Source: Nonomuraea purpurea (GTDB taxonomy: Bacteria; Actinomycetota; Actinomycetes; Streptosporangiales; Streptosporangiaceae). Taken from it: a DNA stretch of 64,000 nucleotides. Positions 41,937 to 50,629 of this stretch are shown piece by piece (the first letter of the stretch is position 1; each line of letters opens with the position of its first letter). The stretch is taken from assembly GCF_042650645.1 (NCBI RefSeq), contig NZ_JBHSBI010000034.1, positions 66,588 to 130,587 of the forward strand, in the 5' to 3' direction. Both the position numbers and the translations under genes were made by a program. The notes under the pieces are model-generated. The model was not told the origin of the DNA. It saw only the letters and a program-made list of their open reading frames with translations, and ran no database searches.

Positions 41937-42809
41937 TCAGTGGCCGATACTCTCCAGGTCGGCCACGTCCTCATCGGAGAGGGAGAGCCCAGCGCCGACG
42001 ATGTTCTCGCGCAGATGGGCTGTCGATGATGTGCCGGGGATGAGCAGGATGTTCGGTGAGCGCTGCAACAGCCAGGCCAACGCAATCGACATCGGCGTCG
42101 CCCCAAGCCGGACCGCGACCCCCGAAAGCGCCTCGGACTGTAGCGGCGTGAAGCCCCCCAGCGGGAAGAACGGCACGTAGGCGATGCCATCGGCGGCGAG
42201 CCGGTCGATGAGGTCGTCGTCGTGGCGGTAGGCGACGTTGTACATGTTCTGCACGCACACGATCGGCGCGATACCTCGCGCCTCGGCGACTTGCTCGGTG
42301 GTGACGTTGCTGACCCCGAGGTGACGGATCAGACCCTCTCGCTGGAGCTCGACGAGCGTCTCGAACGCCTCAGCGAGCGAACCGGGCTTGGGGCCTTCGG
42401 CATCGCCCATGCGCATGTTGACCAGATCGAGGGCTTCGACCCCGAGGGACTGAAGGTTCTCGTGGACCTGCTTGCGCAGATCTTCGGGTCGCCGGGCCGT
42501 GGGCCAACCGCCTTGCCCGTCTCGGTTCGCCCCCACCTTGGTGGCGATGAACAGCGACTCCGGGTAGGGATGCAGAGCCTCACGGATCAGCTCGTTGGTG
42601 ACGCGCGGTCCGTACGCGTCGCTGGTGTCAACGTGAGTGATACCGGCCGCGACCGCCTCACGCAACACGGCCAGGGCGCCGTCATGGTCGGCGGGAGGCC
42701 CCATGACCCACGGGCCGGCGAGTTGCATCGCGCCGTAGCCGAACCGGGTGATGGTTGAGTCGCCCAGTGTCCAGGTGCCGCCGGGAAGTGATGTGGTGGG
42801 TGCGTTCAT
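41937..42809 (-). CDS. Aldo/keto reductase, YdbC-like
   Basis: A 290-residue NADPH-dependent reductase. Asp/Tyr and Lys of the catalytic tetrad are in HVDTSDAYGPRVTN and LFIATKVGAN. The usual His (YQLHRPD) is replaced: ALDLVNMRMGDAEG. That replacement occurs in a known AKR subgroup (YdbC-type). GVSNVTTEQVAEA and the NADP-binding C-terminus (IPGTSSTAHLRENI) are present. It is divergent from an HxlR regulator with a dyad between them, so it is probably its target. Confidence 0.88.
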   Translation of the reverse strand: MNAPTTSLPGGTWTLGDSTITRFGYGAMQLAGPWVMGPPADHDGALAVLREAVAAGITHVDTSDAYGPRVTNELIREALHPYPESLFIATKVGANRDGQGGWPTARRPEDLRKQVHENLQSLGVEALDLVNMRMGDAEGPKPGSLAEAFETLVELQREGLIRHLGVSNVTTEQVAEARGIAPIVCVQNMYNVAYRHDDDLIDRLAADGIAYVPFFPLGGFTPLQSEALSGVAVRLGATPMSIALAWLLQRSPNILLIPGTSSTAHLRENIVGAGLSLSDEDVADLESIGH

Positions 42810-42873
42810 CGTCGTGCCTTTCGTTTCTCGCCGTGGGTGGCATCTTCGGCCTCCCTGGACGAGTATTGGAGAG

Positions 42874-42894
42874 CTACTTCCCGTGGGGAAGTAG
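42874..42894. promoter_or_regulatory. Inverted repeat between AKR and HxlR genes
   Basis: CTACTTCCC at 42874-42882 and GGGAAGTAG at 42886-42894 form a perfect 9-bp inverted repeat around GTG. HxlR-family regulators bind such dyads in the shared intergenic region of the divergent target. Confidence 0.6.
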
Positions 42895-42939
42895 GCACTC
42901 TGAAGTGCGTAACTCACCCACAGGCGAAAGGCAAGATCA

Positions 42940-43383
42940 GTGACGACGACGAAGGCCGCCCAGAGGGCGCAGGCCAAGGCGGGGTACAACGCATTCCTGG
43001 CGGCATGCCCCAGCCGCCAGCTCCTCAACCGAATCTCGGACAAGTGGGTCGTCCTGATCCTGTGTGCACTTGGCGGCGGCACAGCCGACACGTCTGACCA
43101 GCCCGGTGCATCGGATGCCGCACGAGCGATGCGCTACTCCGAGATCTCCCGCCTGCTGGCGGGAGTCAGCCAGAAGATGCTGACCCAGACCCTACGAGCA
43201 CTCGAACGCGACGGCCTACTCACCCGCACCGTGACGCCAACCGTCCCCGTCACCGTCACCTACGAGCTGACCGACCTCGGCCTCTCGCTCCACCACCTGA
43301 CACGCGACCTCAGGCACTGGGCACAGACCCACATGGACCAGGTCCTCGCCAACCGCGAGAAGCACGACGCTCGCACTCCTTGA
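42940..43383 (+). CDS. HxlR-family transcriptional regulator
   Basis: A 147-residue MarR-like winged-helix protein. CPSRQLLNRISDKWVVLILCALGGG starts the HxlR domain with its Cys near the N-terminus, followed by MRYSEISRLLAGVSQKMLTQTLRALERDGLLTRTV and VTYELTDLGLSLHHLTRDLRHWA. HxlR/YodB-type regulators respond to aldehydes or electrophiles through that Cys. It is divergent from the aldo/keto reductase, its probable target. GTG start. Confidence 0.92.
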   Translation: MTTTKAAQRAQAKAGYNAFLAACPSRQLLNRISDKWVVLILCALGGGTADTSDQPGASDAARAMRYSEISRLLAGVSQKMLTQTLRALERDGLLTRTVTPTVPVTVTYELTDLGLSLHHLTRDLRHWAQTHMDQVLANREKHDARTP

Positions 43384-43467
43384 TGACCTGACCCAACCAA
43401 CCATCCCCTTAATGGAACGACGATCATGCATTTGTAGTGCCGCTGCATCGATGTCACCCTGACGGGC

Positions 43468-43911
43468 ATGTACGGCGAGAACCTGGTAGGTCTTTGGGAC
43501 AGCGGCCCCTATGACCTTGGGTCCATGGAGACCAGCTGGCTGGGATTTCTGCCGGATGGCCGCGGCTGGAGCGCATGGGCCAACCTCGCCGGCGGAATAG
43601 ACGTCGGCCGCTTTCGCTGGCGCTGTCCGAAGCCTGCGCGTCTGGAGTTGCGCTATGAATGGCAGGCTGCAGGTGGATGGCAAGGCACGGATGGTCCACT
43701 TCGATTCAGCTCGATCGACAGCCAGGGCCCAGACGATGAGGTACTGAACACCGGTTACACCATCAGACCGGATGCAACGCGAACGGCCTCGGAACCGTTC
43801 ACCACTCTCCATCTGGAGAAATGTGTGCAGTTCTGCTTGACTTACGCTCGCATCCGGCATGAACTCTCACCCGAAGACGACCCTGTTCACCACCTCGCAC
43901 CATGGCAATAG
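43468..43911 (+). CDS. Hypothetical protein
   Basis: A 147-residue protein, beta-rich, starting MYGENLVGLWDSGPYDLGSMETSWLGFLPDGRGWS. Repeated Trp/Gly and the order LVGLWDSGPYD...SWLGFLPDGRGWSAWAN resemble lipocalin-like or calycin hypothetical proteins of actinomycetes. No catalytic motif or signal peptide is seen. Function unknown; it stands alone between HxlR and the PDZ protein. Confidence 0.6.
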   Translation: MYGENLVGLWDSGPYDLGSMETSWLGFLPDGRGWSAWANLAGGIDVGRFRWRCPKPARLELRYEWQAAGGWQGTDGPLRFSSIDSQGPDDEVLNTGYTIRPDATRTASEPFTTLHLEKCVQFCLTYARIRHELSPEDDPVHHLAPWQ

Positions 43912-44000
43912 AGGGAATGAGCCTGCAGGCTGGGTTCCTCACCGCCACACTCCCGGATATGATCTTGCGTCCGCGGTCTACCTCATGGGTAAATCGTTAA

Positions 44001-45158
44001 ATGCCGGATGTATCCGACGACAATTCCGCTGATGCCACCCAAAACTTCCGTGTGTCTCGCTCTCCGGATGACGCCGCAGATCTCTTGGAGCGGCTCTCGG
44101 CGCTGGAACAAAAAGTAGCGGCCGAGAACAAGCCGTGGTGGCGGCGGGAAACGTCCAACATCATCGCAATCGTCTCGGTCGTACTCGCCATCGCGTCCGC
44201 AGTCGTGGGGCGGATCGACCTGTCCGCGTCGAGCGACCAGGCGAGGATAGAGAAGCTGGATGGTGTGGTCCAGAGACTGACCGCCATCGAGCGTGAGTAC
44301 GCGGAGCTGATCCGAAACGCTCAGCAAGACGGGAAGGCATATCCGCCTGACTACGTCAACATCATCAGCAGCAACCTGAACACGGATCGCGTCATGCTGG
44401 CCCGCCAGGCCGCCGACCTTCTCGACCGGGTTCCCCATCTGGCCACCTCTGCCGAGGTCTACGTCGTAGCCACACAACTCGCCCAATCGGGTGAGACGAA
44501 TCGCGCCCTGGAGATATCCGTCAGGGCGGAGACGCTGGCCAAGAACTACCTGGAATACACCGCCACGGTCAGGCTCCGTGCCCAGATCTTCTTCACGATG
44601 GGAAAAATCGACCAGGGTCGCGCCCAGATGCAGCGGGCTGAGAACACGTTCACCGATCGGAAGGACTTCGACCAGGTCACCACCCAAGCGCAGAAGGACT
44701 TGACAATCATTGACACCGAACTCCGTTGGGCACCCCTGGAGTCCGACTGCCAAGCCGCGTGGTCACATGCCAAAAGGGCCGCGGACCTTCTCGTCACAGC
44801 GCAGATCGCAGGGCCCGACAAGATGATGCTGCAGCAGCGAAGCGACGATCTCCGCCAAAGCACACAGAAGCGGTGCCCGGCGGCCCTCGGGGTCCAAGTG
44901 AGCGACGCAGTCGGGGCCGACGGTTCCGCCATAGGCGCGCTCGTCGGGAACGTGACGGCGGACGGTCCCGCCGGCAAGGCAGGGATCAAGGCCGGCGACA
45001 TCATCGTGAGCGTGAACGGCACGCAAACGCCGGAAGCCTCGGTCCTGCAGCAGGTGGTGACCAAATTCAAGCCAGGCGATCCGTGCAAGCTGGAGGTCAT
45101 GACGCAAGGCACCGCAAGGACCGTGACCTTGGAACTGAGCCAACGCCCAACATTTTGA
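44001..45158 (+). CDS. Membrane-anchored TPR-like/PDZ protein
   Basis: A 385-residue protein. An N-terminal cytoplasmic segment with coiled-coil-like LLERLSALEQKVAAEN is followed by one helix (about 52-70). The extracellular part has helical repeats (about 115-235, VYVVATQLAQSGETNRALEISVRAETLAKNYLEYTATVRLRAQIFFTMGKIDQGRAQMQRA) and a C-terminal PDZ domain (about 290-385, VTADGPAGKAGIKAGDIIVSVNGTQTPE). PDZ after TPR repeats usually binds C-termini of partner proteins; no protease domain is present, unlike HtrA. Function unknown. Confidence 0.7.
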   Translation: MPDVSDDNSADATQNFRVSRSPDDAADLLERLSALEQKVAAENKPWWRRETSNIIAIVSVVLAIASAVVGRIDLSASSDQARIEKLDGVVQRLTAIEREYAELIRNAQQDGKAYPPDYVNIISSNLNTDRVMLARQAADLLDRVPHLATSAEVYVVATQLAQSGETNRALEISVRAETLAKNYLEYTATVRLRAQIFFTMGKIDQGRAQMQRAENTFTDRKDFDQVTTQAQKDLTIIDTELRWAPLESDCQAAWSHAKRAADLLVTAQIAGPDKMMLQQRSDDLRQSTQKRCPAALGVQVSDAVGADGSAIGALVGNVTADGPAGKAGIKAGDIIVSVNGTQTPEASVLQQVVTKFKPGDPCKLEVMTQGTARTVTLELSQRPTF

Positions 45159-45260
45159 CCCAGTCAGACGGGCAATGGGTGGGTGTCCCGGCTTTGCTTC
45201 CAGGCCGGCAGAGAGCGATCTTTCATGATCGTGAGCATCCCCATCCAGTCTCCCGCGTAG

Positions 45261-45854
45261 TTAAAGGGCGTTCATGAGTTTTCGGGTGAACCGATGCATC
45301 TGGGGGTCGAGACGTTCAGCGGGCTCGTTGAGGATCTCACGGGGTGTCAGCCACTTGATGGCGGTGAATTCTTCTCGATCGTAGGACACGATGGTGTCTG
45401 CCTCGAGGAGAAACCAGAGCGTTACGTCGGTGTGGATGTTTTCGCCGCGTGTGCGGGTGACGGTTGCGAAGAAGGGGCGCGTCCCTGCTATTGACGTTGG
45501 GCGCGCGGGTATATGGAGTTCCTCTTGGCACTCGCGTTCGACGGTCTCCCACGTGTCTTCCTCGGGTTCGACGTGTCCTCCGCTCGGCAACCAGAGCCGT
45601 GCTTTGCGGTGGTCGACGAGCAAGAGTTCTTCGTTCGGGTTGAGGACCACGTTGTAGGTCACGAGGTGAGGGTCCGGGATGTCGGGCGCATGTGTTCGGT
45701 AGAGGGGCGCGCCACTGGATATCCAGTTGAGGGCGGTAGCCACATGGGCGGCCTCTACCTCGTCCCAGGGGATGATGCCGGCAAACTGTTCGGCCAGTTG
45801 GTGTCGGAGCCGTGCGGCTCGGGAGCCGCCACGCATCGAACTGTCGCCAGACAT
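45261..45854 (-). CDS. NUDIX hydrolase
   Basis: About 197 residues from ATG 45854 (MSGDSSMRGGSRAARLRHQLAEQ). The NUDIX box GGHVEPEEDTWETVERECQEEL is canonical (GX5EX7REUXEE). PHLVTYNVVLNPNEELLLVDHRKARLWLPSGG precedes it. It hydrolyses a nucleoside-diphosphate-linked substrate not identifiable from sequence. The longer frame (to 45989) is rejected because it lacks family resemblance. Confidence 0.88.
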   Translation of the reverse strand: MSGDSSMRGGSRAARLRHQLAEQFAGIIPWDEVEAAHVATALNWISSGAPLYRTHAPDIPDPHLVTYNVVLNPNEELLLVDHRKARLWLPSGGHVEPEEDTWETVERECQEELHIPARPTSIAGTRPFFATVTRTRGENIHTDVTLWFLLEADTIVSYDREEFTAIKWLTPREILNEPAERLDPQMHRFTRKLMNAL

Positions 45855-46270
45855 GATCGAGACCTTACCCCCCGTTGGACGGACGGCGCTGTGGCGCTCG
45901 GGTCGGCGGGGTTCGGATGGCACGGCTCGGCGTTCCGCAGGGATCTCCAAAGACTCATAGAGCTCGGTTGACCTGGCAGGGGCGGCCAACGGTGATCGTC
46001 ACACCGTTGGTCATTGTGCGAAGCGCCCCATGGGAAGACCTTCTTGCGGGCCGAAGGCACGTTCCAGGAAGGACGCTCGCGGCCGGCTCCCGCCCGGCTC
46101 GCGAGGCGTCAGCTAGCTCGACCGCCCCGTCGCTCTGACCACGGAGGCTGTCGCGCAGATCGGTGACGAACGGCTTGGCCGGGCGGGGATGTCCATCGTC
46201 GAACATCCCCGCCCACGATCAGAACCAGGATGTGGCACCTGCACGCGGAACGCGCGGACTGACGCCGCGG
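45855..46270. other. Non-coding interval with one inverted repeat
   Basis: About 416 bases with no convincing gene on either strand. CCAACGG at 45986-45992 and CCGTTGG at 46004-46010 form an inverted repeat around an 11-base centre (TGATCGTCACA), which may be an operator or weak hairpin. The remainder shows no recognisable motif. Confidence 0.4.
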
Positions 46271-46738
46271 TCAGGTCGCCACGGGTGTCGGCTTGTTGAT
46301 GAGCGCGATGTTCATCCAGAAGCCGGCCGAGGCGAGCACCATCATCAGGGTGGCCATCGCCTTGTCGTCGTAGTGCTTGGCGACCTCGATGTACAGGTCG
46401 TCCGGTACCCGTTCCTCGCCACGCGCGCCAGGCTGGAAAACGGCGTCGGTCAGCGCCAGCGCGGCCTGCTCTGCGTCGGTGAAGTACGGCGCGTCCCGCC
46501 AGGTCGCCACGGCGGCGATCCTGGCCTCGGACTCGCCCGCATTACGCAGGTCGACCGAGTGCCGCATCACCTGGTAGGTGCTGCCGACGATCTGGCCGGC
46601 ACGCAGGTAGACCAGGCTGGTCGTGGTCGCCGGCACCGAGCCGTTGCCGGTGGCCTTGACGATCAGGCCGGCCAACTCCTGGATCTCGGGCAGGTGTGCG
46701 TTGGCGTCGGGGATCCGTGGTCCCATGGTGTCCTCCAT
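46271..46738 (-). CDS. Carboxymuconolactone decarboxylase-family protein lacking the CxxC
   Basis: A 155-residue AhpD-like protein (start may be ATG 46726). The signature helix usually reads RASQINGCxxCxxxH; here it is LRAGQIVGSTYQVMRH, so both Cys are replaced and the whole protein has none. GESEARIAAVATWRDAPYFTDAEQAALALTDAV and AKHYDDKAMATLMMVLASAGFWMNIAL are otherwise well conserved. Genes of this class are the standard partner of ECF41 sigma factors, and it lies just downstream of one with a copy of the same promoter motif. Peroxidase-like CxxC chemistry is impossible, so it may be a binding or signalling member. Confidence 0.85.
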   Translation of the reverse strand: MEDTMGPRIPDANAHLPEIQELAGLIVKATGNGSVPATTTSLVYLRAGQIVGSTYQVMRHSVDLRNAGESEARIAAVATWRDAPYFTDAEQAALALTDAVFQPGARGEERVPDDLYIEVAKHYDDKAMATLMMVLASAGFWMNIALINKPTPVAT

Positions 46739-46762
46739 GGTGCTGGGGAAATGTTGTCGTCC

Positions 46763-47665
46763 CTATGAGCCCTCGCGTGCCGGCGATGTGACAGGCGGAG
46801 GAGGAATCCCGGCGGCGTCAGCGAACTGGCGGACCCGCTCGGGGTCGCGGAGCCCGTCGATAGCGACGATCCGGTCGTCCGCGACGGTGAATACCAGCAC
46901 AGCGAACGGCTGGTCGTCGACGGTGATCAACGCGCCGACCACGCCGTTGACCAGCACAGGCTGCAGCCGCCCGCCGCGCGGGCCGCGGGCTTGGTTGGCC
47001 ACGGCCACCGCGCCGCGGACGACGACACGCTGCCCGTCGGCCCCGAAGTCGGAGGTCAGGACGACATCGGGATCGAGGATCTGGACCAGGGCGTCGAAGT
47101 CACCGGCCCGTGAGGCCGCGTAGAAGGCGTCGACCACCTGCCGCTGCCGCACCAGATCCGGGTCGGGCGATGGGATCTCGGCGCCGTTCACCCGGCGCCG
47201 TGCCCGGCTGGCCAGCTGCCGCGCGGCGGCCGGCGTACGGCCCACGATCCCGGCGATCTCGTCGAACGGCAGCTCGAACATGTCGTGCAGCACGAACGCC
47301 AGCCGCTCGGCCGGACTGAGCCGGTCGAGCACCACGAGCAGGGCCAGCCCCACCGAGTCGGCCAGCAACGCCTCCTGCTCGGGGTCAAGATCACTGTCCG
47401 GGATCACGACCGGCTCGGGCAGGCGCGACTCCTCCCGCCGCTGCCGCCGGGAACGCAGCGTGTGCAGGCATTCCCGAGCCACAACAGTAGTCAGCCAGCC
47501 GCCGAAGTTGTCGATCTGGTCCGCGTCGGACCGGCAGAGCCGCAGCCAGGCGTCCTGGACGGCGTCATCGGCCTCGGCCATCGAACCCAGCATCCGATAG
47601 GCCGCCGCCCGCAGCCGGGGCCGGTGCTGCTCGAAACGCTCGGCCAGCCACTCGGTCTCCTCCAT
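46763..47665 (-). CDS. ECF41-type RNA polymerase sigma factor
   Basis: A 300-residue extracytoplasmic-function sigma factor. Sigma-2 is RLRAAAYRMLGSMAEADDAVQDAWLRLCR, sigma-4 is RLSPAERLAFVLHDMFELPFDEIAGIVGRTPAAARQLASRARRRV. A SnoaL-like C-terminal extension (about 185-290, VVDAFYAASRAGDFDALVQILDPDVVLTSDFG) marks group ECF41, where the extension regulates activity without an anti-sigma factor. It lies before a carboxymuconolactone decarboxylase-like gene. A TGTCACA-N16-GCTCAT motif precedes both genes, pointing to autoregulation. Confidence 0.9.
   Translation of the reverse strand: MEETEWLAERFEQHRPRLRAAAYRMLGSMAEADDAVQDAWLRLCRSDADQIDNFGGWLTTVVARECLHTLRSRRQRREESRLPEPVVIPDSDLDPEQEALLADSVGLALLVVLDRLSPAERLAFVLHDMFELPFDEIAGIVGRTPAAARQLASRARRRVNGAEIPSPDPDLVRQRQVVDAFYAASRAGDFDALVQILDPDVVLTSDFGADGQRVVVRGAVAVANQARGPRGGRLQPVLVNGVVGALITVDDQPFAVLVFTVADDRIVAIDGLRDPERVRQFADAAGIPPPPVTSPAREGS
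46765..46793 (-). promoter_or_regulatory. ECF41-type promoter motif before the CMD gene
   Basis: On the minus strand TGTCACA (46793-46787) is followed after 16 bases by GCTCAT (46770-46765). TGTCACA is the known -35 element of ECF41 promoters; here the -10 reads GCTCAT rather than the usual CGTC. The element overlaps the last codons of the sigma gene and lies 27 bases before the CMD-like start. Confidence 0.65.
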
Positions 47666-47699
47666 CGGTCACATCATCCCCTCGTCAAGGCTCAAGGAC

Positions 47700-47728
47700 A
47701 TGAGCCCGCGAAGGCGCCGAATGTGACA
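47700..47728 (-). promoter_or_regulatory. ECF41-type promoter motif before the sigma gene
   Basis: A second copy of the same arrangement: TGTCACA (47728-47722), 16 bases, then GCTCAT (47705-47700), 35 bases upstream of the sigma-factor start. Identity of both boxes and spacing with the motif before the CMD gene indicates recognition by the sigma factor itself. Confidence 0.65.
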
Positions 47729-47754
47729 GGGGGCGTTACGCGAGTGGCCGACTG

Positions 47755-48441
47755 TCAGATCTCAGGGGCCGCGGCGGCCAGGAGCCGGGCGAGCTCGGCA
47801 GGCTGTGTGATCATGGGCCAGTGGCCCGAGTCGATGTCCACAAGGTCAAGGTGTTTGGCCTTGGCCAGCTCGGGCACGTCACCGGCGGCTATCCACTCCT
47901 GAGCCTGGGCGGGGGTGAACTCGGGGCACACGACGAGAACGGGCACGTCGAACCGTCGCTCATCCGTCATGTGTACCACGCCCTTCGTCACCCCGGCGGG
48001 GACGGCAATCGCCGCGGACGCGAAGTCGCTCCTTGCCTCCTCGCCGAGGTCAGCTGAGTCAGGTCCTTCGAACGGACCCCAGCCGGGGAAGGGCATGACG
48101 CCGTCCTTCACCTCGAAGAAGTCGGCGTAGGGCTGCCCGTCCGCGGCCGGGAAGCCGCCGATCAACGCGACCTTGGCGACCCGCTCCGGGCACGCGTCGG
48201 CGGCCAGCCAGGCCAGGGTGCAGGCGGCGGAATGCCCCACCACCATGGGCTTTCCTGACGCCGACTCCACGGCGGCGAGCACGGCTGCCACCTGGTCGTC
48301 GAGAGTGGCCGAGGCGGATCCGTCACCCTGTCCGGGCAGGGCGATCGGTATGGGACGGTGGCCGAGCTCCTGTAGGACGGGCGCGACCTCGTCCCACGCG
48401 GACCCGTCGAGCCACAGGCCGGCGATGAGCAGGATATCCAT
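47755..48441 (-). CDS. Alpha/beta hydrolase
   Basis: A 228-residue protein starting MDILLIAGLWLDGSAWDEV. The nucleophile elbow is VVGHSAACTLAWLAAD (Ser), and the catalytic His lies in DIDSGHWPMITQPAELARLL. It resembles small esterase/lipase-like hydrolases with oxyanion loop GLWLDG. It is divergent from a WYL-domain regulator and is its probable target. Confidence 0.88.
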   Translation of the reverse strand: MDILLIAGLWLDGSAWDEVAPVLQELGHRPIPIALPGQGDGSASATLDDQVAAVLAAVESASGKPMVVGHSAACTLAWLAADACPERVAKVALIGGFPAADGQPYADFFEVKDGVMPFPGWGPFEGPDSADLGEEARSDFASAAIAVPAGVTKGVVHMTDERRFDVPVLVVCPEFTPAQAQEWIAAGDVPELAKAKHLDLVDIDSGHWPMITQPAELARLLAAAAPEI

Positions 48442-48547
48442 GGTCAGATCTCTTTCTTCAGTGACGGAACTCGGTCAGGATGTCAGGCTAGGACCGATTC
48501 CGGACGTTCTACTTCCTGTTCACTACGTGACCTCGTAACATGCCCGT

Positions 48548-49540
48548 GTGCCGACCGATCTCAGTCCCACCGCACGAGCTCTGCGCGCCATGGAGATCCT
48601 CCAGGCCCGCCCTGGCGTGACGGCCGGCGAACTCGCCGCTGGTCTGGGCGTCACGGAGCGGGCCGCGCGCCGGTACGTCGGGATCCTCCGCGAGGCGGGC
48701 ATCCCCGTCGAGTCGCTCCGCGGTCCGTATGGCGGGTACCGGCTCGGGCGCGGGACGCGGCTGCCTCCGGTCGCCTTCACAGAACCCGAGGCGCTTGGCC
48801 TGGTCATGGCGGTGCTCAACGGCCAGCCGGAGGCCACCGACGTCGGCGACCTCGTCGGCGCCGCCCTGGGCAAGGTCATCCGGGCCCTGCCCGAGAACAT
48901 CGGACGGCAGGCGGCGGCGCTGCGTGAGTATGCCTCGGCGGCGCCCGACCGGTTCTCGGCCCGTCCGGATCCCGCCACCACCAGCGCGCTCGTGGCCGCC
49001 ATCGCGGACCGGCGGCGCGTGGTGGTCGCCTACCGGAGCGAGTCCGGCAACCAGTGGGAGGCTGAGGTGGACCCCTGGGCGGTCGTCGTCCGTCACGGGC
49101 GCTGGTACCTGCTGTGCTACTCCCACCACGCGGACGCCGTCCGCACCTACCGGGTCGACCGCGTCCGCCAGGTTCAGCGGACTACGCACGCGTTCGAGCC
49201 GCCCGACGACCTCGACCCGGTCGCGGCGCTGGAGGAGAACCTGGGCACCGGGTGGGAATTCGCCACGCGCGTCGTGTTCGACGCTCCCCTGACCGAGGTG
49301 GCTCCTTGGATCCGGCCGCCGATGGGAAGACTCGAACCGGTGGGGGACGGATGCGTGCTCGTCGGCAGCACGAGCAATCCGACGATGTACGCGCAGGAGT
49401 GGCTGCCGAACGTGCCGTTCCCCTTCCGCGTCGAGGGCGGCCCGGAACTGCGTGCCGCCGTCGCGAGTCTCGCTTCACGTCTCGCCACCGCCCTGGAGGC
49501 CAGCCCATGGACGACGTCACGCCCTGGCCGCCGACTTTAG
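48548..49540 (+). CDS. WYL-domain transcriptional regulator (HTH_11)
   Basis: A 330-residue protein from GTG 48548. The N-terminal HTH (LRAMEILQARPGVTAGELAAGLGVTERAARRYVGILREAGIPVESLRGPYGGYRLGRG) is DeoR-like. The WYL domain (about 140-215) includes RRVVVAYRSESGNQWEAEVDPWAVVVRHGRWYLLCYSHHADAVRTYRVDRV. A C-terminal WCX-like extension follows. WYL domains sense nucleotides or nucleic acid. Divergent from the hydrolase gene. Confidence 0.9.
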   Translation: MPTDLSPTARALRAMEILQARPGVTAGELAAGLGVTERAARRYVGILREAGIPVESLRGPYGGYRLGRGTRLPPVAFTEPEALGLVMAVLNGQPEATDVGDLVGAALGKVIRALPENIGRQAAALREYASAAPDRFSARPDPATTSALVAAIADRRRVVVAYRSESGNQWEAEVDPWAVVVRHGRWYLLCYSHHADAVRTYRVDRVRQVQRTTHAFEPPDDLDPVAALEENLGTGWEFATRVVFDAPLTEVAPWIRPPMGRLEPVGDGCVLVGSTSNPTMYAQEWLPNVPFPFRVEGGPELRAAVASLASRLATALEASPWTTSRPGRRL

Positions 49541-49621
49541 GGATGCGGCTGAGCGAACAATTCCGAGGTGGAGCCCATAACCGGTTGCACGCCAGCCTGG
49601 GCAGGCCGCCAAAATTGACGC

Positions 49622-50629
49622 GTGACCGCGCCGACCAACCTGGAGTTCCTGACCCGACTGCTGGCAGCGTGGGAGTTTCCCCTGGGCACGACGATCATCC
49701 GAGCCGAGCAAGGGACCAACAACCAGACGTTCCTGCTTCGCCAGGGCGACCTCCGATTTGTGCTCCAGGTCAGCCAGACCCTGTCCGCCGAGCAGGTCGG
49801 CGCCGTGCACCGGACCCTGCGGTGGCTACGGCCGGCTGGACTTCCCTTCCAGGTGCCTGAGCCAGTCGCCGCGCGCAGCGGGGACACGGTGATCGAGACC
49901 TCGGCCGGGCCCGCCACCGTCTGCCGGTGGATCCCCGGAGTGCGGCCCGACCTCACGAGCCAGACGGCACTCGAGCGCTTCGGCCGGGCGGTCGGGCTGC
50001 TCGGCGAGGCGATGCTGGGCGTGCCGGCAGAAGACGGGCTGGGGGACTGGCGCGGTGACCCTCTGGCGCATCCCGCCGTGCCGCACGTCGGCGCCCTTTG
50101 CCGTCAACTGCGCGCCGCCGGGATCAGCGCGGAGCGGACCGCCCGCCTCGACGCCGTGGCGCGCCGTGTCGGGCAGGAGTGGTCTGCGGGCGGCGGCGGG
50201 CTGCCGACCCAAGTCATCCACGGTGACCTGGCGGCCTCGAACGTGCTGGTCGACGAGGACACCGGGGAGGTGAGCGGGCTGCTCGACTTCGAGTTCGCCG
50301 GGGTCGGTTTCCTGGTCCAGGACATTACGGCGGCGCTGTTCAACAGCGGGACCCTGGAGACGCGCGACTGGCAGCCCCGCACGGCGGCCTTCCTCCAGGG
50401 GTACGCCTCGGTCCGTCCGCTGGATGCCGCCGAGGCCGACGCGCTGCCCCGGCTGCTTCTCGCCCGGGCGGTCGGCAGCGCCCTGTCGCGGGCCGGCCGA
50501 TGGATGAATGGGAAGGCACAGCTCGGCGAGGTTGCCGACCGGATCCGCAAGCTGGAGGACACGACCCGCTGGCTCGACGCCAATGGCGGAAAGCTCCGGT
50601 CACTCGCGGCCGCCGGAGGGCACGCGTGA
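49622..50629 (+). CDS. Aminoglycoside phosphotransferase/homoserine kinase-like protein
   Basis: A 335-residue kinase-fold protein from GTG 49622. Catalytic loop VIHGDLAASNVL with the Asp and Asn, and the metal-binding LLDFEFAGVG are intact. The N-lobe has IIRAEQGTNNQTFLL. It matches the APH family near homoserine kinase-like (ThrB2) members that phosphorylate small hydroxyl compounds or antibiotics. Standing alone; substrate unknown. Confidence 0.85.
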   Translation: MTAPTNLEFLTRLLAAWEFPLGTTIIRAEQGTNNQTFLLRQGDLRFVLQVSQTLSAEQVGAVHRTLRWLRPAGLPFQVPEPVAARSGDTVIETSAGPATVCRWIPGVRPDLTSQTALERFGRAVGLLGEAMLGVPAEDGLGDWRGDPLAHPAVPHVGALCRQLRAAGISAERTARLDAVARRVGQEWSAGGGGLPTQVIHGDLAASNVLVDEDTGEVSGLLDFEFAGVGFLVQDITAALFNSGTLETRDWQPRTAAFLQGYASVRPLDAAEADALPRLLLARAVGSALSRAGRWMNGKAQLGEVADRIRKLEDTTRWLDANGGKLRSLAAAGGHA

